Source: Actinomycetes bacterium
GTDB lineage: Bacteria > Actinomycetota > Actinomycetes > Actinomycetales > Dermatophilaceae
Direction of reading: 5' to 3'
Length of the DNA stretch: 64,000 nt
Assembly: GCA_029778715.1 (NCBI GenBank)
Contig: JAKOPT010000019.1
Span: 83,583-147,582, forward strand
Below, one piece after another: positions 1-8,836 of this stretch; position 1 is the stretch's first letter, and each line of letters begins with the position of its first letter. The position numbers and the translations under genes are program-made. The notes below the pieces were generated by a model. That model did no database searches. It was given only the letters and a program-made list of their open reading frames with translations, and was not told the origin of the DNA.

Positions 1-1125
1 GCGGGCCAGGACGGCCACCTTGCCGCTCACAACCGTCACCACCGCGATCGTGACCAAAGCGCCGAGGAGCAGGGCCGTCGGCTCCCCGGGTCCGAGCAGA
101 TGCAGGCTCGTCCCCAAGGTGGCCGCCGCCACCGGCACCCCCAACTGGGCCGAGGTCGAAACCGCGACCGGCCAGGGCTGGCCGGTCAGGGCGCCCAGGG
201 CATGCACTCCGACGGCGGTGAGCCCGAGGACCAATCCCAAGACGACCGCCCCTGGATGCGAAATCAACTGGCGCAGGTCGAGGGAGGACCCGAGCCAGAC
301 GAAGAAGATCGGCGCGAACAACCCCTCGGTGAGGGCGAACACCTGATGGGCCACCCGCCGCGGCTCACCCACTCCGGCGACGGCCAACCCGGTGGCAAAC
401 CCGGCGAGCATGATCGACACGTGCATCGACTGCGCGATCGCCGCCATGCCGAACAGGGCCACCAAAACGCTGCGCAACTCGATCGCCAGCCCGCGCTCCT
501 CGGATACCTCGTGGACGGCGCGCCGCCGGCCCGACCGTTCGGCCCAGCGCAAGATCCACCAGAACACCAGGGCGCCGACCCCGACGATGAGCGCTCCCAA
601 CGCGGCCCGGGGTGCATTCGCCGGGTCGATCACCAGCGGTAGGAGCACGATGCACGCGGCATCGGCCAAGGCCAGTTGGGGGAGCATCTCGACCATGGAG
701 CGACCGGTCAGCGGCACTCCCTCGAGCGCGGGCAGCACGATGGAGGCCGACGACGAGGCGAGGAGCACGGCATACAAGAGCCCATGACCGGTGCCGAAGA
801 CCGAGGCGACGCCCCACCCGACGGCCACCGCGACCACGCCCACCCCGAGCGCGCGCCCGACCCCCACGCGCAGGCCGGCCCGCAACGCCGGGGACCGGAC
901 CGGCACGTGGGTGCCCGCGACGAACATGACGAGCGCGAACCCCACCTCGCCGAGGAACGAGAACGTCGGATTCGAGGCCGACAACACCTGAAAGCCCGTG
1001 TGGCCCAGCACGATCCCGACGAGGAGTTCGCCAATGACGACCGGCACCCGGAAACTGCGGCCCAGCGCGAGCAGCGGCCCCGACAAGGCGACCAGGCAGA
1101 TCAGGGCCAGTTGGGCGAAGGTCAC
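1..1125 (-). CDS. CPA2/Kef-type cation:proton antiporter, partial (3' end off the window)
   Basis: The minus strand is open from a GTG at 1125 to the window edge (375 codons). It encodes a polytopic membrane protein starting VTFAQLALICLVALSGPLLA, with repeated hydrophobic spans and motifs of the sodium/hydrogen exchanger family (GELLVGIVLGHTGF near residue 35; LFAPIFFVWLGSSLDL near residue 270). Family knowledge: CPA2 antiporters exchange monovalent cations for protons across the inner membrane. No C-terminal TrkA-N domain can be judged because the gene is cut. It starts 10 bases after the stop of the small upstream gene, so the two are probably co-transcribed. The substrate ion is unknown. 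Confidence 0.85.
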   Translation of the reverse strand, partial: MTFAQLALICLVALSGPLLALGRSFRVPVVIGELLVGIVLGHTGFQVLSASNPTFSFLGEVGFALVMFVAGTHVPVRSPALRAGLRVGVGRALGVGVVAVAVGWGVASVFGTGHGLLYAVLLASSSASIVLPALEGVPLTGRSMVEMLPQLALADAACIVLLPLVIDPANAPRAALGALIVGVGALVFWWILRWAERSGRRRAVHEVSEERGLAIELRSVLVALFGMAAIAQSMHVSIMLAGFATGLAVAGVGEPRRVAHQVFALTEGLFAPIFFVWLGSSLDLRQLISHPGAVVLGLVLGLTAVGVHALGALTGQPWPVAVSTSAQLGVPVAAATLGTSLHLLGPGEPTALLLGALVTIAVVTVVSGKVAVLAR

Positions 1126-1135
1126 GGCGCCACTC

Positions 1136-1531
1136 TCACGGCGCGGGTGCGGAGACGATGACGACCGGGATGTCGGTGTTCTCGTCGGTGTGATAGCTCG
1201 CGCAGACCCGGTGGTAGCCGTCCGCGATCTGGGTCGCCACCCCCCGCGTCAGATCACCACGGACCAGAAGGATCGGCGCGAGGGGCTTGGCGTGCGCGAT
1301 CTTGGCCAGGTCCGAACGCACATGGGCGTTGTCGACCGGCAGCAATGGCAGCCCGCTCGCGCGCAGGATGTCCTTGGCCTTCTGGTGGGTCACCGGGGCC
1401 GTTCGCAGCGCGGTGACGAGGGAGTTGACCAGGCCGGGCTCGGCGAGCAAGGCCAGGTATGCCGCTGCCGCGGGGTAGTCGTGTTCCTCGGGCCGGTCCA
1501 GCCACCGCACCGTCACGTCGCCGCGGGCCAT
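1136..1531 (-). CDS. conserved small protein with ParB/sulfiredoxin-like look
   Basis: This is a 131-aa protein starting MARGDVTVRWLDRPEEHDYP. The ATG at 1531 is chosen because it lies 2 bases after the aminopeptidase stop (1534), which fits translational coupling; a longer frame to 1612 would overlap the aminopeptidase. Near the C-terminus it has a DGYHRVCASYHTDEN segment, reminiscent of the GHRR-type loop of ParB-N-like folds. Homologues in actinobacteria are, as far as I know, uncharacterised. No signal peptide or membrane span is seen. Function unknown. Confidence 0.6.
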   Translation of the reverse strand: MARGDVTVRWLDRPEEHDYPAAAAYLALLAEPGLVNSLVTALRTAPVTHQKAKDILRASGLPLLPVDNAHVRSDLAKIAHAKPLAPILLVRGDLTRGVATQIADGYHRVCASYHTDENTDIPVVIVSAPAP

Positions 1532-1533
1532 CC

Positions 1534-3021
1534 TCAACGTGCCTGGACCGCAGCGATCCACGCCTCGACAGCGGCGGCGGTGCGCGGCATACCGGCGGAG
1601 AGATTGCGGCACCCGTCCGCGGTGACGACGATGTCGTCCTCGATCCGCACCCCGATGCCCCGGAACCGTTCCGGAGCCAAAAGGTCGTCCGCCTTGAAAT
1701 ACAGACCGGGCTCGACGGTCAACACCATGCCCGGCTCCAGCACGGCGTCCATGTACTCCTCGCGGGTGGCCAGGGCGCAGTCGTGGACGTCGAGGCCGAG
1801 GTGGTGGGAGGTGCCGTGGACCATCCAGCGACGGTGGTACTGCCCGTGCTCGGTGTCGAGGGTGTCCTCGACCGTGACGCCCTCGGGCAGCAGCCCCCAG
1901 GCGTGCAACCGTTCGGCGATGACGCGGATTGCGGCGGCGTGGATGTCGGAGAACTTCGCCCCCGGTCGCACGGCGGCGATCCCGGCCTCCTGGGCGGCAT
2001 ACACGGCGTCGTAGATCTCGCGCTGGGCCTGCGTGAAGGTGCCGCTCACCGGCAGGGTGCGGGTGACGTCGGCGGTGTAGAGGGCGTCGACCTCGACCCC
2101 GGCGTCAAGGAGGAGGAGATCCCCCTCGTGGATGTCGCCGGTGTTCTTGATCCAGTGCAGGGTGTTCGCGTGATCGCCACTGGCGCAGATGGAGTCGTAG
2201 CCGACGCCGTTGCCCTGGTGGCGGGCGTGCAGGCCGAAGACGCCCTCGACCCAGCGTTCGCCGCGGCTGGCGGCCAGCGCGGCGGGCAGGTCGGCGATGA
2301 CCGCCTCGAACCCGATTTCGGTGGCGTCGACGGCCTCCTGCAGCGCCTCGATCTCGAACTCGTCCTTGACCATCCGGGCATGCGAGAGCGCGTGGGCCAG
2401 GGCGTCGTCGGCCTCCTCCAGGCCCTCCTCGACCGCCCCGTTGGCCACCCGGGCCGCATCGAGGGTGCGGGTCAGGTCGCGGTCGGCGTCGCGGACCAGC
2501 CGGATCGTCAGTGCTCCGGCGTCTTTGGCGGCGGCGTCGGCGAATTGGTCGATGTGCGCACCGGTCACGCCCAGCTCGAGTTCGATGTCCTCGATGGTCG
2601 GGCGCGCGCCCACCCAGAACTCGCCGTAGCGGGTGTCGGCGAAAAACTCGTCGCTGTCGCGCTCGGCGAGCGGGCGGAAGTAGAGGATCGCCTCGTGCCC
2701 CCCGCCCTCGAGGGGTTCGAGGACAAGCACCGCGTCGGGCTCGCGGTCGGCGCCCAGCCCGGTGAGGTAGGCGAAGGCCGTGTGTGGCCGGAAGACGTAG
2801 TCGGTGTCGTTGGTGCGCACCTTCAGCCCCCCGGCCGGGATGACGAGCCGTTCGCCGGGGTATGCCGCGGAGAGCCGCGCGCGCCGGGCCGCGGCATACG
2901 TGCTGGCCGGGGCGGGGGCGGTGACGGTAGGCCGCCGCGGGGCCCAACCGTCCTTGACGAAGGCCCGGAACTCCTCGGTGGTGGGCCGGGCGCGGTTTTC
3001 GGCCTGCTTCTGCTCTTCGCT
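1534..3021 (-). CDS. pepP: Xaa-Pro aminopeptidase (M24B, aminopeptidase P)
   Basis: It removes N-terminal residues that precede proline. An N-terminal creatinase-like domain (about 170 residues) is followed by a pita-bread catalytic domain. The dinuclear metal ligands are visible in order: two Asp in LLLLDAGVEVDALYTADVTR, His in MVHGTSHHLGLDVHD, Glu in TVEPGLY and Glu in GIGVRIEDD. The frame is open to an ATG at 3069, but the region 3,081-3,120 belongs to the divergent promoter; the GTG at 3021 giving VSEEQKQAENRARPTTEEF is the more usual start, with the ATG at 3033 as an alternative. Length about 495 aa, normal for the family. Confidence 0.9.
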   Translation of the reverse strand, partial: SEEQKQAENRARPTTEEFRAFVKDGWAPRRPTVTAPAPASTYAAARRARLSAAYPGERLVIPAGGLKVRTNDTDYVFRPHTAFAYLTGLGADREPDAVLVLEPLEGGGHEAILYFRPLAERDSDEFFADTRYGEFWVGARPTIEDIELELGVTGAHIDQFADAAAKDAGALTIRLVRDADRDLTRTLDAARVANGAVEEGLEEADDALAHALSHARMVKDEFEIEALQEAVDATEIGFEAVIADLPAALAASRGERWVEGVFGLHARHQGNGVGYDSICASGDHANTLHWIKNTGDIHEGDLLLLDAGVEVDALYTADVTRTLPVSGTFTQAQREIYDAVYAAQEAGIAAVRPGAKFSDIHAAAIRVIAERLHAWGLLPEGVTVEDTLDTEHGQYHRRWMVHGTSHHLGLDVHDCALATREEYMDAVLEPGMVLTVEPGLYFKADDLLAPERFRGIGVRIEDDIVVTADGCRNLSAGMPRTAAAVEAWIAAVQAR

Positions 3022-3080
3022 CACGGCGCCCATCGTGCCACTCGAACCGGGCGCGCGGGAGAGGGCCATTGCGGACGAGA

Positions 3081-3120
3081 TGTTCTAGTAAACATATAAC
3101 AAGTCTGATAACATGGGATC
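3081..3120 (+). promoter_or_regulatory. gntR promoter with imperfect palindromic operator; leaderless start
   Basis: An AT-rich island in GC-rich DNA. A -10-like TAACAT (3109-3114) lies six bases before the GTG at 3121, the spacing expected for a leaderless mRNA. Upstream, 3081-3101 forms an imperfect palindrome with outer arms TGTT/AACA and inner TA/TA, a plausible site for the GntR protein itself. No Shine-Dalgarno precedes the GTG. Confidence 0.55.
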
Positions 3121-3474
3121 GTGCTCGTCCGAGTAGACCCCTCGTCGTCGGTGCCGATCTATGCCCAGATCGCCGCCTCGATCCGGCGCGCCGTCGCCGA
3201 GGGCACGCTGGCCGAGGGCGATCGACTCGCCCCGGCCCGGGACCTCGCCGAGGGCCTGGGGGTCAACCTGCACACCGTGCTGCGTGGCTACCAGCAACTG
3301 CGGGACGAAGGAATCGTCGAGTTGCGCAGGGGCAGGGGTGCCGTGGTCACCGACCGCGGGGCCCGCACGGCGGGCACGTATGCCGCGCTCGCGGCATACA
3401 TCGACCACGCCCGCAAGGCGGGTCTGAGCACGGACGAGGCACTCGCTCTCGTCCGGGAAGGGATGGAGTCGTGA
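3121..3474 (+). CDS. GntR family regulator, YtrA/YhcF subfamily
   Basis: 117 aa with an N-terminal winged helix (SSSVPIYAQIAASIRRAVAE; helix-turn-helix around PARDLAEGLGVNLHTVLRGY) and only a short C-terminal helix pair, as in YtrA-type regulators, which usually control adjacent membrane or ABC genes. GTG start at 3121 directly at the predicted transcription start. Its stop overlaps the GTG of the next gene (3471-3474), so the two form an operon and the membrane protein is the probable target or partner. Confidence 0.85.
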   Translation: MLVRVDPSSSVPIYAQIAASIRRAVAEGTLAEGDRLAPARDLAEGLGVNLHTVLRGYQQLRDEGIVELRRGRGAVVTDRGARTAGTYAALAAYIDHARKAGLSTDEALALVREGMES

Positions 3475-4454
3475 ACGTGCGGACTGTGCGAATGGCCCTG
3501 GCCGCGATCGGGGGGCCGGTGCTTCTCGCGGGTATCTCGGTGCTGGTGGCGCGCTCGTGGCTGCCACAGCTGCCCGATCCGGTGGCCACCCACTGGGGGC
3601 CCCGAGGCGTGGACGGTTTCACCGCCGCCGGGCCGGCGACCTGGCAGGCGGGGGCGTTCTCGGCCGGGTTCGGGCTGCTCCTTGGGGTGCTCCTCTGGGT
3701 CGCGTCGATCAAGGTGCCCTATCTGCGGCGCGGAGCCGGTGGCCTCGCGTGCGGGATGGCTGGCTTCATTGCCTTCATCGGGGTGGGGTCGTTGTGGATG
3801 CAACGCGGCTTGACCGACGCGCGGCTCGCGCCGGACATCGGCTGGGTCATCGGGGTCGGTCTGCTCGTCGGGATCGGTTGTGGTGCGCTGGGCGCGTGGC
3901 TGGCTCCGGGGCAGGTGCCCGGGGCGGCCGAGACACACGCGGCGGTGCCGGCGGGAGCGCCGCGGCTACCCCTGGCGCCGGGAGAGGCGGCCGTCTGTGT
4001 GGGATGGGCCGCCTCGCGCACCCTGGTTCTCATCGTCGGCGGGTCCACGGTGGCGGCCGTCGTCCTCCTGCTCGCGGTCGGCGCCGGAGTCGTGCCCGTC
4101 CTGTTCCTCACGGTTACCCTCGTGGCGCTCTTGGTGACGATGGGTGCGTTCCGCGTCGTCGTCGGGGCCGACGGGCTGTCGGTGCGTTCGGTCGCCGGCT
4201 GGCCGCGGTTCCGGGTGCCGCTGTCCGAGGTGGCCCAAGCGGGCGTCATCGAGGTGCGGGCGCTCGCCGAATACGGCGGCTGGGGGTTGCGGGCCGGGCG
4301 CGCGGGCCGGTTCGGGGTCATCATGCGTTCGGGGGAGGCGCTGGAGGTGGCCCGCGGTGACGGGTCGGCATTCGTCGTCACCGTCGACGGGGCCGGCGAG
4401 GCCGCCGCCCTGCTCAACACCCTGGCCGAGCGCGCCCGCGCGTCCGTCGGCTGA
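3471..4454 (+). CDS. DUF1648-type integral membrane protein
   Basis: 327 aa. The N-terminal segment LPDPVATHWGPRGVDGF is the hallmark of DUF1648; about six hydrophobic spans follow, then a soluble C-terminal part (from about residue 240) resembling a PH-like sensory tail. GTG start chosen at 3471 because it overlaps the gntR stop by four bases; the much longer open frame reaching back to 3069 is the shadow of gntR. DUF1648 proteins commonly sit beside GntR or ArsR regulators and are linked in a few cases to cell-envelope or immunity functions; the exact role here is unknown. Confidence 0.75.
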   Translation: MNVRTVRMALAAIGGPVLLAGISVLVARSWLPQLPDPVATHWGPRGVDGFTAAGPATWQAGAFSAGFGLLLGVLLWVASIKVPYLRRGAGGLACGMAGFIAFIGVGSLWMQRGLTDARLAPDIGWVIGVGLLVGIGCGALGAWLAPGQVPGAAETHAAVPAGAPRLPLAPGEAAVCVGWAASRTLVLIVGGSTVAAVVLLLAVGAGVVPVLFLTVTLVALLVTMGAFRVVVGADGLSVRSVAGWPRFRVPLSEVAQAGVIEVRALAEYGGWGLRAGRAGRFGVIMRSGEALEVARGDGSAFVVTVDGAGEAAALLNTLAERARASVG

Positions 4455-4473
4455 GGCCGCCGGCTGGTTTGCC

Positions 4474-5523
4474 GTGGGTGCCTTCGAGGGAGTGACGCTG
4501 GGGGACCGGCTCCGGGCCCACTTCGGTCACGATCGTCACCTCTATGGGGCGTTGACGCTCGCGATGGCCAACGACTGGGACGCCGGCGGGGTGACTCGTT
4601 CGATCCTCGCTGGTTGGGAGGACGCGCCGGGGCAGTCACTGCCGCAGTTGCGGCTGCTCGCGGGGCTGTTCCGGATCCTCCTGCGGGGGGAGGCACCGGA
4701 GTTGGCGGCGTTCTACCCGTGCCTGGGCGGCGCGCGCGACCATCGCGATGCCTGGCCGGTCGCACGGGCCGTCATGGCGGCATACTCCGACGAGTTGCGG
4801 GCGGCGCTGCGAGAGACGCCGCAAACCAACGAGGTGGGGCGGGCTCTCGCTCTGCTCGTCGGGTTGTCGTATGCCGTCCGCGCGTCCGGGCTGCGCCGGG
4901 TGCGCCTTCTCGAACCGGGCGCCTCGGGTGGGTTGACGATGCTCGTGGACCGGATCCGGTTCGAGGGGTCCGGCTGGGCCTGGGGCCCGGTGGGCTCGCC
5001 GCTCGTGTTGTCCGGGTGCGGGGCACCCGGACTCGTGCCGGAGGCGTTCGAGGTGGTGGCGCGGAGAGGGTGCGACCTCAACCCGGTCGATGCCTCGACG
5101 CCGGAGGGCGCGGCATACCTCACCTCCTTTGTCTGGCCCTGGCATCTGGACCGGCACGACCGACTGCGCGCCGCCCTGCGCCTGGCCGCGGAGCATCCCG
5201 TGCGGATCGACGCGGCCCCGGCCTCGACGTGGGTGCGCGAGCAACTCGAGCAGCCGGCACCGGAGGGGGTGCTGACGGTGGTGTGGCACTCGGTGACCCG
5301 CATCTACTGGCCCCCGGTGGAGACCGAGGCCATGACGGCCGCGGTCGACGAGGCGCGGTCGCGGATGCCGATCGCGCATGTCGCGATGGAGCACCCCTGG
5401 GATGGGTCAACCCCGGACGCGGATGCCGGTGCCCTGCCCGTGATCGAGGTCGACGGGGTGCGCGTGGGGCATTGCGGGCATCACGGACCGCCAGTGGTTC
5501 TCGACGGCGGGCTGCCTCGGTAG
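4474..5523 (+). CDS. DUF2332 family protein
   Basis: About 349 aa matching the DUF2332 pattern of actinobacteria: an N-terminal helical part with LYGALTLAMANDWDAGG, a central LLEPGASGGLTMLVDR reminiscent of a methyltransferase-like glycine loop, a GCDLNPVDASTPEG segment and a C-terminal VVWHSVTRIYW block. Start GTG 4474; GTG 4492 is also possible. No function is established for the family. It lies 19 bases after the DUF1648 gene and just before the acyl-CoA synthetase, so may share transcripts with them. Confidence 0.75.
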   Translation: MGAFEGVTLGDRLRAHFGHDRHLYGALTLAMANDWDAGGVTRSILAGWEDAPGQSLPQLRLLAGLFRILLRGEAPELAAFYPCLGGARDHRDAWPVARAVMAAYSDELRAALRETPQTNEVGRALALLVGLSYAVRASGLRRVRLLEPGASGGLTMLVDRIRFEGSGWAWGPVGSPLVLSGCGAPGLVPEAFEVVARRGCDLNPVDASTPEGAAYLTSFVWPWHLDRHDRLRAALRLAAEHPVRIDAAPASTWVREQLEQPAPEGVLTVVWHSVTRIYWPPVETEAMTAAVDEARSRMPIAHVAMEHPWDGSTPDADAGALPVIEVDGVRVGHCGHHGPPVVLDGGLPR

Positions 5524-5548
5524 GGTGATTGCGAGGCAGGAGGCCTGT

Positions 5549-7123
5549 ATGGAGTTTCCGGCGATGCTCCCCGCGCGGTTCAACATGGCCCGCTACTGCC
5601 TGGCGCCTGCGGCCCACCGCGATCCCGCCAAGGTTGCCCTCACCGTCATCCACGACCCGCAGCAGCCGCTCCAGGGCGCGGCGCGCTGGACCTTCGAAGC
5701 CCTCGACGCCGCCGTGCGCTCCTGCGCCCAGGCCTTGCGCGAGCACGGCTTCGCGCCCGGGGCGCGGATCGCCCTGCGCCTGGGCAACCGCCCCGAGTGC
5801 CCCATCGTGTGGTTCGCCGCGATGGCCGCGGGGCTCGTCGGCATACCCCTGTCCTCGCAACTGACGCCCGACGAGGTCGCCTTCGTCCTCACCGACGCCG
5901 AGGTCGCCGCCCTCGTCACCGCCCAAGAGGACCAGGCTCCCGGCGGTTGCCGTCGCTTCGACCTCACCGACGTGCGTGCCTGGCTCACCGCGCCCGCTCC
6001 GCCCGCCGATCAGGCCTACGCCGACACCGGCGCCGACGACGCGGCATACCTCATCTACACCTCCGGCACCTCCGGGCAACCCAAGGGTGTCCTCCACGCC
6101 CACCGGTGCGCCTGGGGGCGGCGCCCCATGTATGCCGGGTGGTACGGCCTGACCGCCACCGACACCATGCTGCACGCCGGCGCTCTCAACTGGACCTATA
6201 CCCTCGGGGTGGGCCTCACCGACCCATGGGCCCTGGGCGCCGGTGCGGTCGTCTACGACGGGCCGCGCGACCCCGGCGTGTGGGGGCGGATCATCGCCGC
6301 GACCGGCGCCACCCTCTTCGCGGCCGTTCCCGGCATCTACCGCCAATGGCTGCGCGCCGGCATCGACCCGGCCGACCTCACCACGTTGCGCCACGGATTG
6401 ACCGCGGGGGAGGCCCTCGCACCCGGCCTGTATGCCGCGTGGCGCGACGCCACTGGGCGTGACCTCTACGAGGCGCTCGGGATGAGCGAGATCTCGACTT
6501 TCATCTCCTCCGCGCCGGGCGTGCCGGTGCGTCCCGGTTCCCCCGGGATGGTCCAGCAGGGACGGCGGGTGGCGATCCTGCCCGAAGCCCAAGAGGGCGA
6601 CGACGCCGCTGCCGGTGGCGCGAGCGCCGATACCACGCCGCTGCCGGTCGGCGAGATCGGGGTGCTCGCCGTCCACCGCAGCGACCCCGGCCTCATGCTC
6701 GGCTACTGGAACCGCCCGCACGACCACCCCTGGCGCGGCGACTGGTTCGTCACCGCCGACGCTGCCCACCTCGACGTCGACGGGTACGTCCACCACCACG
6801 GGCGCGTCGACGACATCCTCGGCGCCGGCGGGTACCGGGTCTCCCCGCTCGAGGTCGAACACGTCCTCGCCACCCACCCCGCCGTCGCCGACGTCGCTGT
6901 CACCGAGGTGGAGGTCCGCGAAGGGGTGCGGATCATCGCCGCATATGCCGTCCCCGCCGATCCCGACGCCCCCGGCGGACTCGATGCGGGCGCGGTCTTG
7001 AGGTACGCCGGGGAGCACCTCGCGGCATACAAATGCCCGAAAGAACTGCTGTGGATCGATGCCTTGCCGCGCACGGCCAACGGCAAGATCCGGCGGGCGG
7101 CACTCGCGGGCCGTCACCCGTAG
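5549..7123 (+). CDS. AMP-forming acyl-CoA synthetase/ligase
   Basis: A 524-aa ANL-superfamily enzyme that activates a carboxylate with ATP and loads it onto CoA. Seen in order: P-loop YTSGTSGQPKGVLHAHR (around residue 170), LYEALGMSEISTF (A5-like), HHHGRVDDILGAGGYR hinge (A8) and the catalytic Lys region LPRTANGKIRR near residue 511. The ATG at 5549 follows a strong AGGAGG (5538-5543). The overall layout resembles medium-chain or benzoate-type CoA ligases; the substrate cannot be told. No obvious pathway partner is adjacent. Confidence 0.88.
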   Translation: MEFPAMLPARFNMARYCLAPAAHRDPAKVALTVIHDPQQPLQGAARWTFEALDAAVRSCAQALREHGFAPGARIALRLGNRPECPIVWFAAMAAGLVGIPLSSQLTPDEVAFVLTDAEVAALVTAQEDQAPGGCRRFDLTDVRAWLTAPAPPADQAYADTGADDAAYLIYTSGTSGQPKGVLHAHRCAWGRRPMYAGWYGLTATDTMLHAGALNWTYTLGVGLTDPWALGAGAVVYDGPRDPGVWGRIIAATGATLFAAVPGIYRQWLRAGIDPADLTTLRHGLTAGEALAPGLYAAWRDATGRDLYEALGMSEISTFISSAPGVPVRPGSPGMVQQGRRVAILPEAQEGDDAAAGGASADTTPLPVGEIGVLAVHRSDPGLMLGYWNRPHDHPWRGDWFVTADAAHLDVDGYVHHHGRVDDILGAGGYRVSPLEVEHVLATHPAVADVAVTEVEVREGVRIIAAYAVPADPDAPGGLDAGAVLRYAGEHLAAYKCPKELLWIDALPRTANGKIRRAALAGRHP

Positions 7124-7162
7124 TCGGGGGCTCAGACGATGCCGCGCCGTTAGGCTGGGCCG

Positions 7163-7774
7163 GTGCCGTTCGACTGGCAGGTGTTCATCTCGGCGTTCGT
7201 CACCCTCGTGGTCATCATGGACCCGCCCGGGGCGATCCCGATCTTCCTCGCGCTCACCCGCACCCTCCCCGCCCGCCAGAAGCGGGCCGCGGCCCGGCGC
7301 GCCTCCCTCGTCGCCCTCGTCGTCATCGCGGGGTTCGCCGCCGGTGGGCGCTACCTCCTCGCCTATCTCCACATCTCGGTGGCGGCGCTCCAGGGTGCCG
7401 GAGGTCTGCTCCTGCTCATCGTCGCCCTCCAACTGCTCACCGGTGCCGAGTCCGAGCAGCATGCCGACGCCGGCGTCAACGTCGCCCTCGTGCCGCTGGG
7501 CACCCCGCTGCTCGCCGGTCCGGGCGCGATCGTCGCCACCATGCTCGCGGTGCAAGACGCACAGGGCGGGGCGCAGGTGTTGTCGGTCGTGTTGGCGTTG
7601 GTCGCGGTCCTTCTCATCGTCTGGGTGACGTTCCGGTATGCCGCGGTGCTCGCCCGGCTGTTGCGCGAGTCCGGGATCGTCCTGCTCACCCGCATCGCCG
7701 GGTTGTTGCTGTCGGCGATCGCCGTGCAGATGGTGGCCGACAGCGTGCGGGCCTTCGTGACCGCCCCCCATTGA
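7163..7774 (+). CDS. MarC family membrane protein
   Basis: 203 aa with six hydrophobic spans and the MarC signature DPPGAIPIFLALT near the N-terminus and LLAGPGAIVATML in the middle. GTG start. MarC proteins are inner-membrane proteins of unknown transport activity (the old link to multiple antibiotic resistance is not supported). Ends before a long inverted repeat shared with the convergent etfA. Confidence 0.85.
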   Translation: MPFDWQVFISAFVTLVVIMDPPGAIPIFLALTRTLPARQKRAAARRASLVALVVIAGFAAGGRYLLAYLHISVAALQGAGGLLLLIVALQLLTGAESEQHADAGVNVALVPLGTPLLAGPGAIVATMLAVQDAQGGAQVLSVVLALVAVLLIVWVTFRYAAVLARLLRESGIVLLTRIAGLLLSAIAVQMVADSVRAFVTAPH

Positions 7775-7811
7775 GACGCACGCCCCTCGCCCCCCGCCCC
7801 CTCGCTCCCGC

Positions 7812-7861
7812 CGATTCGAGGTAAAGACGCGCGGATTCAGCGGCGTTTTTACCTCGAATCG
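7812..7861. terminator. 19-bp inverted repeat between convergent genes, bidirectional terminator candidate
   Basis: Left arm 7812-7830 (CGATTCGAGGTAAAGACGC) and right arm 7843-7861 are reverse complements with one G:T-type mismatch, loop 7831-7842. The arm contains AAA/TTT, so it gives a U-tract-like end in both directions. It lies between the marC (+) and etfA (-) stops. Confidence 0.7.
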
Positions 7862-7879
7862 CCGAGAGGGAGGGGCGGG

Positions 7880-8836
7880 CTAGCCCAATTCTTCTAGGAG
7901 GGCGGGCAGCACCTCGTGCATGTCGCCGACCACGGCATAGTCGGCCTTGGTCATCATCGGCGCGTCCGGGTCGGTGTTGATCGCGAGGATCGTCTTGCTC
8001 GAGGAGCACCCGGCCCAGTGCTGGATCGCCCCGGAAATCCCGCACGGGATGTAGAGGTCGGGGGAGATCCGTGACCCGGTCTGGCCGACCTGCTCGCTGT
8101 GCGGGCGCCAGCCGAGGGAGGTGACGACTCGCGACACCCCGACCGCGCCGCCGAGGCGAGCCGCAAGGGCGTCGACCGCACCGAACCCATCGGCCGAACC
8201 GGCGCCCCGTCCGGCACCGACGACGACCTTCGCCGAGGTCAACCCCGAGGTGTCGCCGCCCTCGCGGGCCTCGACCCGCACGACCCGAGCCACCAGTTCG
8301 GCCGGGGTGAGAGCCGCCTCGAAGGGCCGCACCTCGGCGGGCCCCGGCGTGGCCGCATCCTCGGGCGCGACGGCGTGCCCGGCCATGGTGAGCAGCCGGA
8401 TCCGGTCGGTGAGGGCCGTGGTCTCCAATGCGTTGCCCTGGACGACCTGACGTTCGACGACGAGCGGCTCGGTCGACACTACGGACACCGCGTTCGCCGC
8501 CATCGCCAGCCCGCGCCGGGCCCCGATGTGCGCCAGGATCTCGTTGCCCCGGTTCGTGCCACCGGCGATGACCGTCGTGGACCGGCTGGCCCGGCCAGCG
8601 GTCTCGACGGCCACGGCCCAGGCGGCCGCGGCATACGAACTCAACTCCGCGTTGGTCGCCTCGTGGACCGCGACGACGCCGTTGGCAGCACAGTCGGCCA
8701 CGACGGACGCGCCGGCCGCTCCGACGACGACCGCGTGCAGCTCACCCAGGCCCAGGCCCCGGGCGAAGGCCAGCGTCTCCCGGCTCACCAGGGAGGCCCG
8801 GCCATCCTCGATTTCGACGACGACGAGCGTGTTCAC
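7880..8836 (-). CDS. etfA: electron transfer flavoprotein alpha subunit
   Basis: 318 aa; FAD-binding ETF subunit. The C-terminal FAD domain is clear: LGWRPHSEQVGQTGSRISPD, then YIPCGISGAIQHWAGCSSSK and INTDPDAPMM. The GTG start at 8836 overlaps the etfB stop (8833-8835). With etfB it accepts electrons from the flavoprotein dehydrogenase encoded immediately upstream, the known arrangement for dimethylglycine and sarcosine dehydrogenases, and would pass them to ETF:quinone oxidoreductase (not in this window). Confidence 0.93.
   Translation of the reverse strand: MNTLVVVEIEDGRASLVSRETLAFARGLGLGELHAVVVGAAGASVVADCAANGVVAVHEATNAELSSYAAAAWAVAVETAGRASRSTTVIAGGTNRGNEILAHIGARRGLAMAANAVSVVSTEPLVVERQVVQGNALETTALTDRIRLLTMAGHAVAPEDAATPGPAEVRPFEAALTPAELVARVVRVEAREGGDTSGLTSAKVVVGAGRGAGSADGFGAVDALAARLGGAVGVSRVVTSLGWRPHSEQVGQTGSRISPDLYIPCGISGAIQHWAGCSSSKTILAINTDPDAPMMTKADYAVVGDMHEVLPALLEELG

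Noticed and set aside
3069..3470. N-terminal extension of the DUF1648 protein
   Set aside because: It is an alternative frame of gntR; the GTGA overlap at 3471 marks the real start.
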